From the NCBI GenBank assembly GCA_914767715.1, contig OU612073.1:8742001-8806000 (forward strand): DNA of 64,000 nucleotides, read 5' to 3'. The first letter of the stretch is position 1; each line of letters starts with the position of its first letter. Below, piece by piece: positions 12,017 through 24,088 of the stretch. A program made the position numbers and the translations under genes. This stretch comes from Membranipora membranacea (taxonomy: Eukaryota > Bryozoa > Gymnolaemata > Cheilostomatida > Membraniporidae). The notes beneath the pieces were generated by a model. That model ran no database searches and was not told the origin of the DNA. It saw only the letters and a list, made by a program, of their open reading frames with translations.

Positions 12017-14052
12017 GCGTGATACCCACCCTTGGTATAATTTTGCAAATTTAAAGTCAGCTTAACTACCCCCCTATTAAACCGATGATTCCAATATTCT
12101 GGATTTAGAATAAGGCCGATAAGAGCTTGAACTGGTCGGAGTTTGAAAACGATTCGACAGAGTTTTCATTTTTGAATGGTGGCATATGGCATGTTTTTTT
12201 TAAGCAAAAGTGACCCTAATTAAAACGGACGCTGACAGAGAATGAAAAGTCACAGAGCCAAACGGTTTGCAGATTCGAGATAAGCAGGAGTTGTTCCTCA
12301 TCGTGAGGTGAGTTAGAAGCAAATCTATTTTTTGATCCGAGCGAAAAAAAAGCGTGATACCCACCCTTGGTATAATTTTGCAAATTTAGAGTCAGCTTAA
12401 TTACCCACCTATTAAACCGATGATTTCAATATTCTGGATTTAGAATAAGGCCGATAAGAGCTTGAACTGGTCGGAGATTGATAAAGATTCGACAGAGTTT
12501 TCATTTTTGAATGGTGGCGTATGGCATGTTTTTTTTAAGCAAAAGTGACCCTAATTAAAACGGACGCTGACGGAGAATGAAAAGCCACAGAGCCAAACGG
12601 TTTGCAGATTCGAGATAAGCAGGAGTTGCTCCTCATCGTGAGGTGAGTTAGAAGCAAATCCATTTTTTGATCCGAGCGAAAAAAAAGCGTGATACCCATC
12701 CTTGGTATAATTTTGCAAATTTAAAGTCAGCTTAATTACCCCCCATTAAACCGATGATTTCAATATTCTGGATTTAGAATAAGGCCGATAAGAGCTTGAA
12801 CTGGTCGGAGTTTGATAAAGATTCGACAGAGTTTTCATTTTTGAAAGGTGGCGTATGGCATGTTTTTTTTAAGCAAAAGTGACCCTAATTAAGACGGACG
12901 CTGACGGAGAATGAAAAGCCACAGAGCCAAACGGTTTGCAGATTCGAGATAAGCAGGAGTGGCTCCTCATCGTGAGGTGAGTTAGAAGCGAATCTGTTTT
13001 TGATCCGAGCGAAAAAAAAGCGTGATACCCACCCTTGGTATAATTTTGCAAATTTAAAGTCAGCTTAATTACCCCCCTATTAAACCGATGATTCCAATAT
13101 TCTGGATTTAGAATAAGGCCGATAAGAGCTTGAACTGGTCGGAGTTTGATAAAGATTCGACAGAGTTTTCATTTTTGAATGGTGGCGTATAGCATGTTTT
13201 TTTTAAGCAAAAGTGACCCTAATTAAAACGGACGCTGACGGAGAATGAAAAGCCACAGAGCCAAACGGTTTGCAGATTCGAGATAAGCAGGAGTTGCTCC
13301 TCATCGTGAGGTGAGTTAGAAGCAAATGTATTTTTTGATCCGAGCGAAAAAAAAGCGTGATACCCACCCTTGGTATAATTTTGCAAATTTAAAGTCAGCT
13401 TGATTACCCCCCATTAAACCGATGATTTCAATATTCTGGATTTAGAATAAGGCTGATAAGAGCTTGAACTGGTCGGAGTTTTATAAAGATTCGACAGAGT
13501 TTTCATTTTTGAATGGTGGCGTATGGCATGTTTTTTTTAAGCAAAAGTGACCCTGATTAAAAGGGACGCTGACGGAGAATGAAAAGTCACAGAGCCAAAC
13601 GGTTTGCAGATTCGAGATAAGCAGGAGTTGCTTCTCATCGTGAGGTGAGTTAGAAGCAAATCTATTTTTTGATCCGAGCGAAAAAAAAGCGTGATACCCA
13701 CCCTTGGTATAATTTTGCAAATTTAAAGTCAGCTTAATTACCCCCCTATTAAACCGATGATTTCAATATTCTGGATTTAGAATAAGGCCGATAAGAGCTT
13801 GAACTGGTCGGAGTTTGATAAAGATTCGACAGAGTTTTCATTTTTGAATGGTGGCGTATGGCATGTTTTTTTTAGCAAAAGCGACCCTAATTTAAACGGA
13901 CGCTGACGGAGAATGAAAAGCCACAGAGCCAAACGGTTTGCAGATTCGAGATAAGCAGGAGTTGCTCCTCATCGTGAGGTGAGTTAGAAGCAAATCTATT
14001 TTTTGATCCGAGCGAAAAAAAAGCGTGATACCCACCCTTGGTATAATTTTGC

Positions 14053-14387
14053 AAATTTAAAGTCAGCTTAATTACCCCCCTATTAAACCGATGATTTCAA
14101 TATTCTGGATTTAGAATAAGGCCGATAAGAGCTTGAACTGGTCGGAGTTTGATAAAGATTCGACAGAGTTTTCATTTTTGAATGGTGGCGTATGGCATGT
14201 TTTTTTTTAGGAAAAGCGACCCTAATTAAAACGGACGCTGACGGAGAATGAAAAGCCACAGAGCCAAACGGTTTGCAGATTCGAGATAAGCAGGAGTTGC
14301 TCCTCATCGTGAGGTGAGTTAGAAGCAAATCTATTTTTTGATCCGAGCGAAAAAAAAGCGTGATACCCACCCTTGGTATAATTTTGC
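14053..14387. repeat. Junction monomer M43 between HOR copies 1 and 2
   Basis: This single 335-bp monomer lies between the last clearly matched monomer of copy 1 and the first of copy 2. It carries a T9 tract followed by AGGAAAAGCG; the AGG is private to this monomer, where related monomers have AGC. Its nearest relative at the end of copy 2 is M71 (23419-23754), which shares the T9 tract and GCG variant. That suggests two monomers equivalent to M69-M70 are missing here, but the assignment rests on few sites. Confidence 0.6.
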
Positions 14388-17300
14388 AAATTTAAAGTCA
14401 GCTTAACTACCCCCCTATTAAACCGATGATTCCAATATTCTGGATTTAGAATAAGGCCGATAAGAGCTTGAACTGGTCGGAGTTTGATAAAGATTCGACA
14501 GAGTTTTCATTTTTGAATGGTGGCGTATGGCATGTTTTTTTTAAGCAAAAGTGACCTTAATTAAAACGGACGCTGACGGAGAATGAAAAGCCACAGAGCC
14601 AAACGGTTTGCAGATTCGAGATAAGCAGGAGTTGCTCCTCATCGTGAGGTGAGTTAGAAGCAAATCTATTTTTTGATCCGAGCGAAAAAAAAGCGTGATA
14701 CCCACCCTTGGTATAATTTTGCAAATTTAAAGTCAGCTTAATTACCCCCCATTAAACCGATGATTTCAATATTCTGGATTTAGAATAAGGCCGATAAGAG
14801 CTTGAACTGGTCGGAGTTTGATAAAGATTCGACAGAGTTTTCATTTTTGAATGGTGGCGTATGGCATGTTTTTTTTAAGCAAAAGTGACCTTAATTAAAA
14901 CGGACGCTGACGGAGAATGAAAAGCCACAGAGCCAAACGGTTTGCAGATTCGAGATAAGCAGGAGTTGCTCCTCATCGTGAGGTGAGTTAGAAGCAAATC
15001 TATTTTTTGATCCAAGCGAAAAAAAAGCGTGATACCCACCCTTGGTATAATTTTGCAAATTTAAAGTCAGCTTAATTACCCCCCATTAAACCGATGATTT
15101 CAATATTCTGGATTTAGAATAAGGCCGATAAGAGCTTGAACTGGTCGGAGTTTGATAAAGATTCGACAGAGTTTTCAATTTTGAATGGTGGCGTATGGCA
15201 TGTTTTTTTTAAGCAAAAGTGACCCTAATTAAGACGGACGCTGACGGAGAATGAAAAGCCACAGAGCCAAACGGTTTGCAGATTCGAGATAAGCAGGAGT
15301 GGCTCCTCATCGTGAGGTGAGTTAGAAGCAAATCTATTTTTTGATCCGAGCGAAAAAAAAAGCGTGATACCCACCCTTGGTATAATTTTGCAAATTTAAA
15401 GTCAGCTTAATTACCCCCCTATTAAACCGATGATTCCAATATTCTGGATTTAGAATAAGGCCGATAAGAGCTTGAACTGGTCGGAGTTTGATAAAGATTC
15501 GACAGAGTTTTCATTTTTGAATGGTGGCGTATGGCATGTTTTTTTTAAGCAAAAGTGACCCTAATTAGAACGGACGCTGACGGAGAATGAAAAGCCACCG
15601 AGCCAAACGGTTTGCAGATTCGAGATAAGCAGGAGTTGCTCCTCAACGTGAGGTGAGTTAGAAGCAAATCTATTTTTTGATCCGAGCGAAAAAAAAGCGT
15701 GATACCCACCCTTGGTATAATTTTGCAAATTTAGAGTCAGCTTAATTACCCCCCTATTAAACCGATGATTCCAATATTCTGGATTTAGAATAAGGCCGAT
15801 AAGAGCTTGAACTGGTCGGAGTTTGATAAAGATTCGACAGAGTTTTCATTTTTGAATGGTGGCGTATGGCATGTTTTTTTTAAGCAAAAGTGACCCTAAT
15901 TAAAACGGACGCTGACGGAGAATGAAAAGCCACAGAGCCAAACGGTTTGCAGATTCGAGATAAGCAGGAGTTGCTCCTCATCGTGAGGTGAGTTAGAAGC
16001 AAATCTATTTTTTGATCCGAGCGAAACAAAAGCGTGATACTCACCCTTGGTATAATTGTGCAAATATAAAGTCAGCTTAATTACCCCCCTATTAAACCGA
16101 TGATTTCAATATTCTGGATTTAGAATAAGGCCGATAAGAGCTTGAACTGGTCGGAGTTTGATAAAGATTCGACAGAGTTTTCATTTTTGAATGGTGGCGT
16201 ATGGCATGTTTTTTTTTGCAAAAGCGACCCTAATTAAAACGGACGCTGACGGAGAACAAAAAGCCACAGAGCCAAATGGTTTGCAGATTCGAGATAAGCA
16301 GGAGTTGCTCCTCATCGTGAGGTGAGTTAGAAGCAAATCTATTTTTTGATCCGAGCGAAAAAAAAAGCGTGATACCCACCCTTGGTATAATTTTGCAAAT
16401 TTAGAGTCAGCTTAATTACCCCTCTATTAAACCGATGATTTCAATATTCTGGATTTAGAATAAGGCCGATAAGAGCTTGAACTGGTCGGAGTTTGATAAA
16501 GATTCGACAGAGTTTTCATTTTTGAATGGTGGCGTATGGCATGGTTTTTTTAAGCAAAAGTGACCCTAATTAAAACGGACGCTGACGGAGAATGAAAAGC
16601 CACAGAGCCAAACGGTTTGCAGATTCGAGATGAGCAGGAGTTGCTCCTCATCGTGAGGTGAGTTAGAAGCAAATCTATTTTTTGATCCGAGCGAAAAAAA
16701 AGCGTGATACCCACCCTTGGTATAATTTTGCAAATTTAAAGTCAGCTTAATTACCCCCCTATTAAACCGATGATTTCAATATTCTGGATTTAGAATAAGG
16801 CCGATAAGAGCTTGAACTGGTCGGAGTTTGATAAAGATTCGACAGAGTTTTCATTTTTGAATGGTGGCGTATGGCATGTTTTTTTTAAGCAAAAGTGACC
16901 CTAATTAAAACGGACGCTGACGGAGAATGAAAAGCCACAGAGCCAAACGGTTTGCAGATTCGAGATAAGCAGGAGCTGCTCCTCATCGTGAGGTGAGTTA
17001 GAAGCAAATCTATTTATTGATCCGAGCGAAAAAAAAGCGTGATACCCACCCTTGGTATAATTTTGCAAATTTAAAGTCAGCTTAACTACCCCCCTATTAA
17101 ACCGATGATTCCAATATTCTGGATTTAGAATAAGGCCGATAAGAGCTTGAACTGGTCGGAGTTTGATAAAGATTCGACAGAGTTTTCATTTTTGAATGGT
17201 GGCGTATGGCATGTTTTTTTTAAGCAAAAGTGACCTTAATTAAAACGGACGCTGACGGAGAATGAAAAGCCACAGAGCCAAACGGTTTGCAGATTCGAGA

Positions 17301-20300
17301 TAAGCAGGAGTTGCTCCTCATCGTGAGGTGAGTTAGAAGCAAATCTATTTTTTGATCTGAGCGAAAAAAAAGCGTGATACCCACCCTTGGTATAATTTTG
17401 CAAATTTAAAGTCAGCTTAATTACCCCCCATTAAACCGATGATTTCAATATTCTGGATTTAGAATAAGGCCGATAAGAGCTTGAACTGGTCGGAGTTTGA
17501 TAAAGATTTGACAGAGTTTTCATTTTTGAATGGTGGCGTATGGCATGTTTTTTTTAAGCAAAAGTGACCTTAATTAAAACGGACGCTGACGGAGAATGAA
17601 AAGCCACAGAGCCAAACGGTTTGCAGATTCGAGATAAGCAGGAGTTGCTCCTCATCGTGAGGTGAGTTAGAAGCAAATCTATTTTTTGATCCAAGCGAAA
17701 AAAAAGCGTGATACCCACCCTTGGTATAATTTTGCAAATTTAAAGTCAGCTTAATTACCCCTCATTAAACCGATGATTTCAATATTCTGGATTTAGAATA
17801 AGGCCGATAAGAGCTTGAACTGGTCGGAGTTTGATAAAGATTCGACAGAGTTTTCATTTTTGAATGGTGGCGTATGGCATGTTTTTTTTAAGCAAAAGTG
17901 ACCCTAATTAAGACGGACGCTGACGGAGAATGAAAAGCCACAGAGCCAAACGGTTTGCAGATTTGAGATAAGCAGGAGTGGCTCCTCATCGTGAGGTGAG
18001 TTAGAAGCAAATCTATTTTTTGATCCGAGCGAAAAAAAAGCGTGATACCCACCCTTGGTATAATTTTGCAAATTTAAGGTCAGCTTAATTACCCCCCTAT
18101 TAAACCGATGATTCCAATATTCTGGATTTAGAATAAGGCCGATAAGAGCTTGATCTGGTCGGAGTTTGATAAAGATTCGACAGAGTTTTCATTTTTGAAT
18201 GGTGGCGTATGGCATGTTTTTTTTAAGCAAAAGTGACCCTAATTAGAACGGACGCTGACGGAGAATGAAAAGCCACCGAGCCAAACGGTTTGCAGATTCG
18301 AGATAAGCAGGAGTTGCTCCTCAACGTGAGGTGAGTTAGAAGCAAATCTATTTTTTGATCCGAGCGAAAAAAAAGCGTGATACCCACCCTTGGTATAATT
18401 TTGCAAATTTAAAGTCAGCTTAACTACCCCCCTATTAAACCGATGATTCCAATATTCTGGATTTAGAATAAGGCCGATAAGAGCTTGAACTGGTCGGAGT
18501 TTGATAAAGATTCGACAGAGTTTTCATTTTTGAATGGTGGCGTATGGCATGTTTTTTTTAAGCAAAAGTGACCTTAATTAAAACGGACGCTGACGGAGAA
18601 TGAAAAGCCACAGAGCCAAACGGTTTGCAGATTCGAGATAAGCAGGAGTTGCTCCTCATCGTGAGGTGAGTTAGAAGCAAATCTATTTTTTGATCCGAGC
18701 GAAAAAAAAGCGTGATACCCACCCTTGGTATAATTTTGCAAATTTAAAGTCAGCTTAATTACCCCCCATTAAACCGATGATTTCAATATTCTGGATTTAG
18801 AATAAGGCCGATAAGAGCTTGAACTGGTCGGAGTTTGATAAAGATTCGACAGAGTTTTCATTTTTGAATGGTGGCGTATGGCATGTTTTTTTTAAGCAAA
18901 AGTGACCTTAATTAAAACGGACGCTGACGGAGAATGAAAAGCCACAGAGCCAAACGGTTTGCAGATTCGAGATAAGCAGGAGTTGCTCCTCATCGTGAGG
19001 TGAGTTAGAAGCAAATCTATCTTTTGATCCAAGCGAAAAAAAAGCGTGATACCCACCCTTGGTATAATTTTGCAAATTTAAAGTCAGCTTAATTACCCCC
19101 CATTAAACCGATGATTTCAATATTCTGGATTTAGAATAAGGCCGATAAGAGCTTGAACTGGTCGGAGTTTGATAAAGATTCGACAGAGTTTTCATTTTTG
19201 AATGGTGGCGTATGGCATGTTTTTTTTAAGCAAAAGTGACCCTAATTAAGACGGACGCCGACGGAGAATGAAAAGCCACAGAGCCAAACGGTTTGCAGAT
19301 TCGAGATAAGCAGGAGTGGCTCCTCATCGTGAGGTGAGTTAGAAGCAAATCTATTTTTTGATCCGAGCGAAAAAAAGCGTGATACCCACCCTTGGTATAA
19401 TTTTGCAAATTTAGAGTCAGCTTAATTACCCCCCTATTAAACCGATGATTCCAATATTCTGGATTTAGAATAAGGCCGATAAGAGCTTGAACTGGTCGGA
19501 GTTTGATAAAGATTCGACAGAGTTTTCATTTTTGAATGGTGGCGTATGGCATGTTTTTTTTAAGCAAAAGTGACCCTAATTAAAACGGACGCTGACGGAG
19601 AATGAAAAGCCACAGAGCCAAACGGTTTGCAGATTCGAGATAAGCAGGAGTTGCTCCTCATCGTGAGGTGAGTTAGAAGCAAATCTATTTTTTGATCCGA
19701 GCGAAACAAAAGCGTGATACCCACCCTTGGTATAATTGTGCAAATATAAAGTCAGCTTAATTACCCCCCTATTAAACCGATGATTTCAATATTCTGGATT
19801 TAGAATAAGGCCGATAAGAGCTTGAACTGGTCGGAGTTTGATAAAGATTCGACAGAGTTTTCATTTTTGAATGGTGGCGTATGGCATGTTTTTTTTTGCA
19901 AAAGCGACCCTAATTAAAACGGACGCTGACGGAGAACAAAAAGCCACAGAGCCAAACGGTTTGCAGATTCGAGATAAGCAGGAGTTGCTCGTCATCGTGA
20001 GGTGAGTTAGAAGCAAATCTATTTTTTGATCCGAGCGAAAAAAAAAGCGTGATACCCACCCTTGGTATAATTTTGCAAATTTAGAGTCAGCTTAATTACC
20101 CCCCTATTAAACCGATGATTTCAATATTCTGGATTTAGAACAAGGCCGATAAGAGCTTGAACTGGTCGGAGTTTGATAAAGATTCGACAGAGTTTTCATT
20201 TTTGAATGGTGGCGTATGGCATGTTTTTTTAAGCAAAAGTGACCCTAATTAAAACGGACGCTGACGGAGAATGAAAAGCCACAGAGCCAAACGGTTTGCT

Positions 20301-22750
20301 GATTCGAGATAAGCAGGAGTTGCTCCTCATCGTGAGGTGAGTTAGAAGCAAATCTATTTTTTGATCCGAGCGAAAAAAAGCGTGATACCCACCCTTGGTA
20401 TAATTTTGCAAATTTAAAGTCAGCTTAATTACCCCCCTATTAAACCGATGATTTCAATATTCTGGATTTAGAATAAGGCCGATAAGAGCTTGAACTGGTC
20501 GGAGTTTGATAAAGATTCGACAGAGTTTTCATTTTTGAATGGTGGCGTATGGCATGTTTTTTTTAAGCAAAAGTGACCCTAATTAAAACGGACGCTGACG
20601 GAGAATGAAAAGCCACAGAGCCAAACGGTTTGCAGATTCGAGATAAGCAGGAGTTGCTCCTCATCGTGAGGTGAGTTAGAAGCAAATCTATTTTTTGATC
20701 CGAGCGAAAAAAAAGCGTGATACCCACCCTTGGTATAATTTTGCAAATTTAAAGTCAGCTTAACTACCCCCCTATTAAACCGATGATTCCAATATTCTGG
20801 ATTTAGAATAAGGCCGATAAGAGCTTGAACTGGTCGGAGTTTGAAAACGATTCGACAGAGTTTTCATTTTTGAATGGTGGCATATGGCATGTTTTTTTTA
20901 AGCAAAAGTGACCCTAATTAAAACGGACGCTGACAGAGAATGAAAAGTCACAGAGCCAAACGGTTTGCAGATTCGAGATAAGCAGGAGTTGTTCCTCATC
21001 GTGAGGTGAGTTAGAAGCAAATCTATTTTTTGATCCGAGCGAAAAAAAAGCGTGATACCCACCCTTGGTATAATTTTGCAAATTTAGAGTCAGCTTAATT
21101 ACCCACCTATTAAACCGATGATTTCAATATTCTGGATTTAGAATAAGGCCGATAAGAGCTTGAACTGGTCGGAGATTGATAAAGATTCGACAGAGTTTTC
21201 ATTTTTGAATGGTGGCGTATGGCATGTTTTTTTTAAGCAAAAGTGACCCTAATTAAAACGGACGCTGACGGAGAATGAAAAGCCACAGAGCCAAACGGTT
21301 TGCAGATTCGAGATAAGCAGGAGTTGCTCCTCATCGTGAGGTGAGTTAGAAGCAAATCCATTTTTTGATCCGAGCGAAAAAAAAGCGTGATACCCATCCT
21401 TGGTATAATTTTGCAAATTTAAAGTCAGCTTAATTACCCCCCATTAAACCGATGATTTCAATATTCTGGATTTAGAATAAGGCCGATAAGAGCTTGAACT
21501 GGTCGGAGTTTGATAAAGATTCGACAGAGTTTTCATTTTTGAAAGGTGGCGTATGGCATGTTTTTTTTAAGCAAAAGTGACCCTAATTAAGACGGACGCT
21601 GACGGAGAATGAAAAGCCACAGAGCCAAACGGTTTGCAGATTCGAGATAAGCAGGAGTGGCTCCTCATCGTGAGGTGAGTTAGAAGCGAATCTGTTTTTG
21701 ATCCGAGCGAAAAAATAGCGTGATACCCACCCTTGGTATAATTTTGCAAATTTAAAGTCAGCTTAATTACCCCCCTATTAAACCGATGATTCCAATATTC
21801 TGGATTTAGAATAAGGCCGATAAGAGCTTGAACTGGTCGGAGTTTGATAAAGATTCGACAGAGTTTTCATTTTTGAATGGTGGCGTATAGCATGTTTTTT
21901 TTAAGCAAAAGTGACCCTAATTAAAACGGACGCTGACGGAGAATGAAAAGCCACAGAGCCAAACGGTTTGCAGATTCGAGATAAGCAGGAGTTGCTCCTC
22001 ATCGTGAGGTGAGTTAGAAGCAAATGTATTTTTTGATCCGAGCGAAAAAAAAGCGTGATACCCACCCTTGGTATAATTTTGCAAATTTAAAGTCAGCTTG
22101 ATTACCCCCCATTAAACCGATGATTTCAATATTCTGGATTTAGAATAAGGCCGATAAGAGCTTGAACTGGTCGGAGTTTTATAAAGATTCGACAGAGTTT
22201 TCATTTTTGAATGGTGGCGTATGGCATGTTTTTTTTAAGCAAAAGTGACCCTGATTAAAAGGGACGCTGACGGAGAATGAAAAGTCACAGAGCCAAACGG
22301 TTTGCAGATTCGAGATAAGCAGGAGTTGCTTCTCATCGTGAGGTGAGTTAGAAGCAAATCTATTTTTTGATCCGAGCGAAAAAAAAGCGTGATACCCACC
22401 CTTGGTATAATTTTGCAAATTTAAAGTCAGCTTAATTACCCCCCTATTAAACCGATGATTTCAATATTCTGGATTTAGAATAAGGCCGATAAGAGCTTGA
22501 ACTGGTCGGAGTTTGATAAAGATTCGACAGAGTTTTCATTTTTGAATGGTGGCGTATGGCATGTTTTTTTTAGCAAAAGCGACCCTAATTTAAACGGACG
22601 CTGACGGAGAATGAAAAGCCACAGAGCCAAACGGTTTGCAGATTCGAGATAAGCAGGAGTTGCTCCTCATCGTGAGGTGAGTTAGAAGCAAATCTATTTT
22701 TTGATCCGAGCGAAAAAAAAGCGTGATACCCACCCTTGGTATAATTTTGC
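14388..22750. repeat. Higher-order repeat copy 2 (M44-M68, 25 monomers)
   Basis: Monomer starts: 14388, 14723, 15057, 15392, 15727, 16062, 16397, 16732, 17067, 17402, 17736, 18070, 18405, 18740, 19074, 19407, 19742, 20077, 20410, 20745, 21080, 21415, 21748, 22083, 22417. M44-M49 match M19-M24 and M51-M68 match M25-M42 in order. M50 (16397-16731, with ACCCCTCTATT, CATGGTTTTTTT and GAGATGAGCAGG) has no partner in copy 1 but does in copy 3. The distance between matched monomers is 8361 bp before M50 and 8698 bp after it. By eye I see about eight substitutions and two A-tract length changes over roughly 8 kb, near 99.9% identity. Examples are 8405 versus 17103 (GATGAATCC/GATGATTCC) and the A tract near 21715, which reads GAAAAAATAGCG. 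Confidence 0.92.
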
Positions 22751-24088
22751 AAATTTAAAGTCAGCTTAATTACCCCCCTATTAAACCGATGATTTCAATA
22801 TTCTGGATTTAGAATAAGGCCGATAAGAGCTTGAACTGGTCGGAGTTTGATAAAGATTCGACAGAGTTTTCATTTTTGAATGGTGGCGTATGGCATGTTT
22901 TTTTTAGCAAAAGCGACCCTAATTTAAACGGACGCTGACGGAGAATGAAAAGCCACAGAGCCAAACGGTTTGCAGATTCGAGATAAGCAGGAGTTGCTCC
23001 TCATCGTGAGGTGAGTTAGAAGCAAATCTATTTTTTGATCCGAGCGAAAAAAAAGCGTGATACCCACCCTTGGTATAATTTTGCAAATTTAAAGTCAGCT
23101 TGATTACCCCCCATTAAACCGATGATTTCAATATTCTGGATTTAGAATAAGGCCGATAAGAGCTTGAACTGGTCGGAGTTTTATAAAGATTCGACAGAGT
23201 TTTCATTTTTGAATGGTGGCGTATGGCATGTTTTTTTTAAGCAAAAGTGACCCTAATTAAAACGGACGCTGACGGAGAATGAAAAGCCACAGAGCCAAAC
23301 GGTTTGCAGATTCGAGATAAGCAGGAGTTGCTCCTCATCGTGAGGTGAGTTAGAAGCAAATCTATTTTTTGATCCGAGCGAAAAAAAAGCGTGATACTCA
23401 CCCTTGGTATAATTGTGCAAATTTAAAGTCAGCTTAATTACCCCCCTATTAAACCGATGATTTCAATATTCTGGATTTAGAATAAGGCCGATAAGAGCTT
23501 GAACTGGTCGGAGTTTGATAAAGATTCGACAGAGTTTTCATTTTTGAATGGTGGCGTATGGCATGTTTTTTTTTAGCAAAAGCGACCCTAATTAAAACGG
23601 ACGCTGACGGAGAATGAAAAGCCACAGAGCCAAACGGTTTGCAGATTCGAGATAAGCAGGAGTTGCTCCTCATCGTGAGGTGAGTTAGAAGCAAATCTAT
23701 TTTTTGATCCGAGCGAAAAAAAAGCGTGATACCCCACCCTTGGTATAATTTTGCAAATTTAAAGTCAGCTTAATTACCCCCCATTAAACCGATGATTTCA
23801 ATATTCTGGATTTAGAATAAGGCCGATAAGAGCTTGAACTGGTCGGAGTTTGATAAAGATTCGACAGAGTTTTCATTTTTGAATGGTGGCGTATGGCATG
23901 GTTTTTTTAAGCAAAAGTGACCCTAATTAAAACGGACGCTGACGGAGAACGAAAAGCCACAGAGCCAAACGGTTTGCAGATTCGAGATAAGCAGGAGTTG
24001 CTCCTCATCGTGAGGTGAGTTAGAAGCAAATCTATTTTTTGATCCGAGCGAAAAAAAAGCGTGATACCCACCCTTGGTATAATTTTGC
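22751..24088. repeat. Junction segment M69-M72 between HOR copies 2 and 3
   Basis: Monomer starts: 22751, 23085, 23419, 23755. M69 repeats M68 without a visible difference (TTTAGCAAAAGCG and CTAATTTAAACGG). M70 begins like M67 (CTTGATTACC, GAGTTTTATAAAG) and ends with GATACTCACCC and AATTGTGC. M71 is a T9-TAGC monomer ending in an extra C (ACCCCACCC, 336 bp). M69 and M71 have clear partners in M96 and M99 at the end of copy 3. M72 combines a C6-ATT start with CATGGTTTTTTT and GAACGAAAAGCC, a combination otherwise split between the HOR and the 33-41 kb family, so it looks chimeric. Confidence 0.75.

Larger units (their letters stand above)
11712..12046 (+). repeat. Reference monomer (M36), consensus-like 335-bp unit
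   Basis: This copy carries the majority base at nearly every position and is used as the coordinate frame. Landmarks in order: AAATTTAAAG start (p1-10), first TAATTA (p17-22), C6 tract (p23-28), GATTCGA (p105-111), TTCA-tttt-TGAA dyad (p119-130), T8 tract (p148-155), second TAATTA (p171-176), CAAAC-g-GTTTG dyad (p213-223), CENP-B-like site (p227-243), two overlapping hairpins (p240-262), T6 tract (p282-287), A8 tract (p298-305), and a final GGTATAATTTTGC. G+C is about 40% (133 of 335 counted). About 14 CpG are present, close to random expectation. Recurrent variable positions are p8 (A/G), p29 (T present or absent), p44 (C/T), p166 (T/C), p177-178 (AA, AG or GA), p204 (C/T) and p246 (T/G). 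Confidence 0.95.
6027..14052. repeat. Higher-order repeat copy 1 (M19-M42, 24 monomers)
   Basis: Monomer starts: 6027, 6362, 6696, 7030, 7365, 7700, 8034, 8369, 8704, 9038, 9372, 9707, 10042, 10376, 10709, 11044, 11379, 11712, 12047, 12382, 12717, 13050, 13385, 13719. Diagnostic variants in order include CTTAACTACC with GACCTTAATT (M19), TTTTCAATTTTG (M21), CCTCAACGTGAGG (M22), AATATAAAGTC with GAACAAAAAGCC (M24), GGAGCTGCTCC (M25), AAGGTCAGC with GCTTGATCTGG (M29), AGAACAAGGCC (M35), GAAAACGATTCG (M37), ACCCACCTATT (M38), GAAAGGTGGC (M39), GTATAGCATG (M40) and CCTGATTAAAAGGG (M41). The same order appears in copy 2. Within the copy, M19-M24, M26-M29 and M30-M34 partly repeat one another, suggesting an older HOR of about six monomers nested inside. 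Confidence 0.92.

Noticed and set aside
12031-12043. TATAAT in CTTGGTATAATTTTGC as a bacterial -10 box or TATA element
   Set aside because: It has no paired -35 box and no gene follows; it recurs once per monomer as part of an AT-rich stretch.
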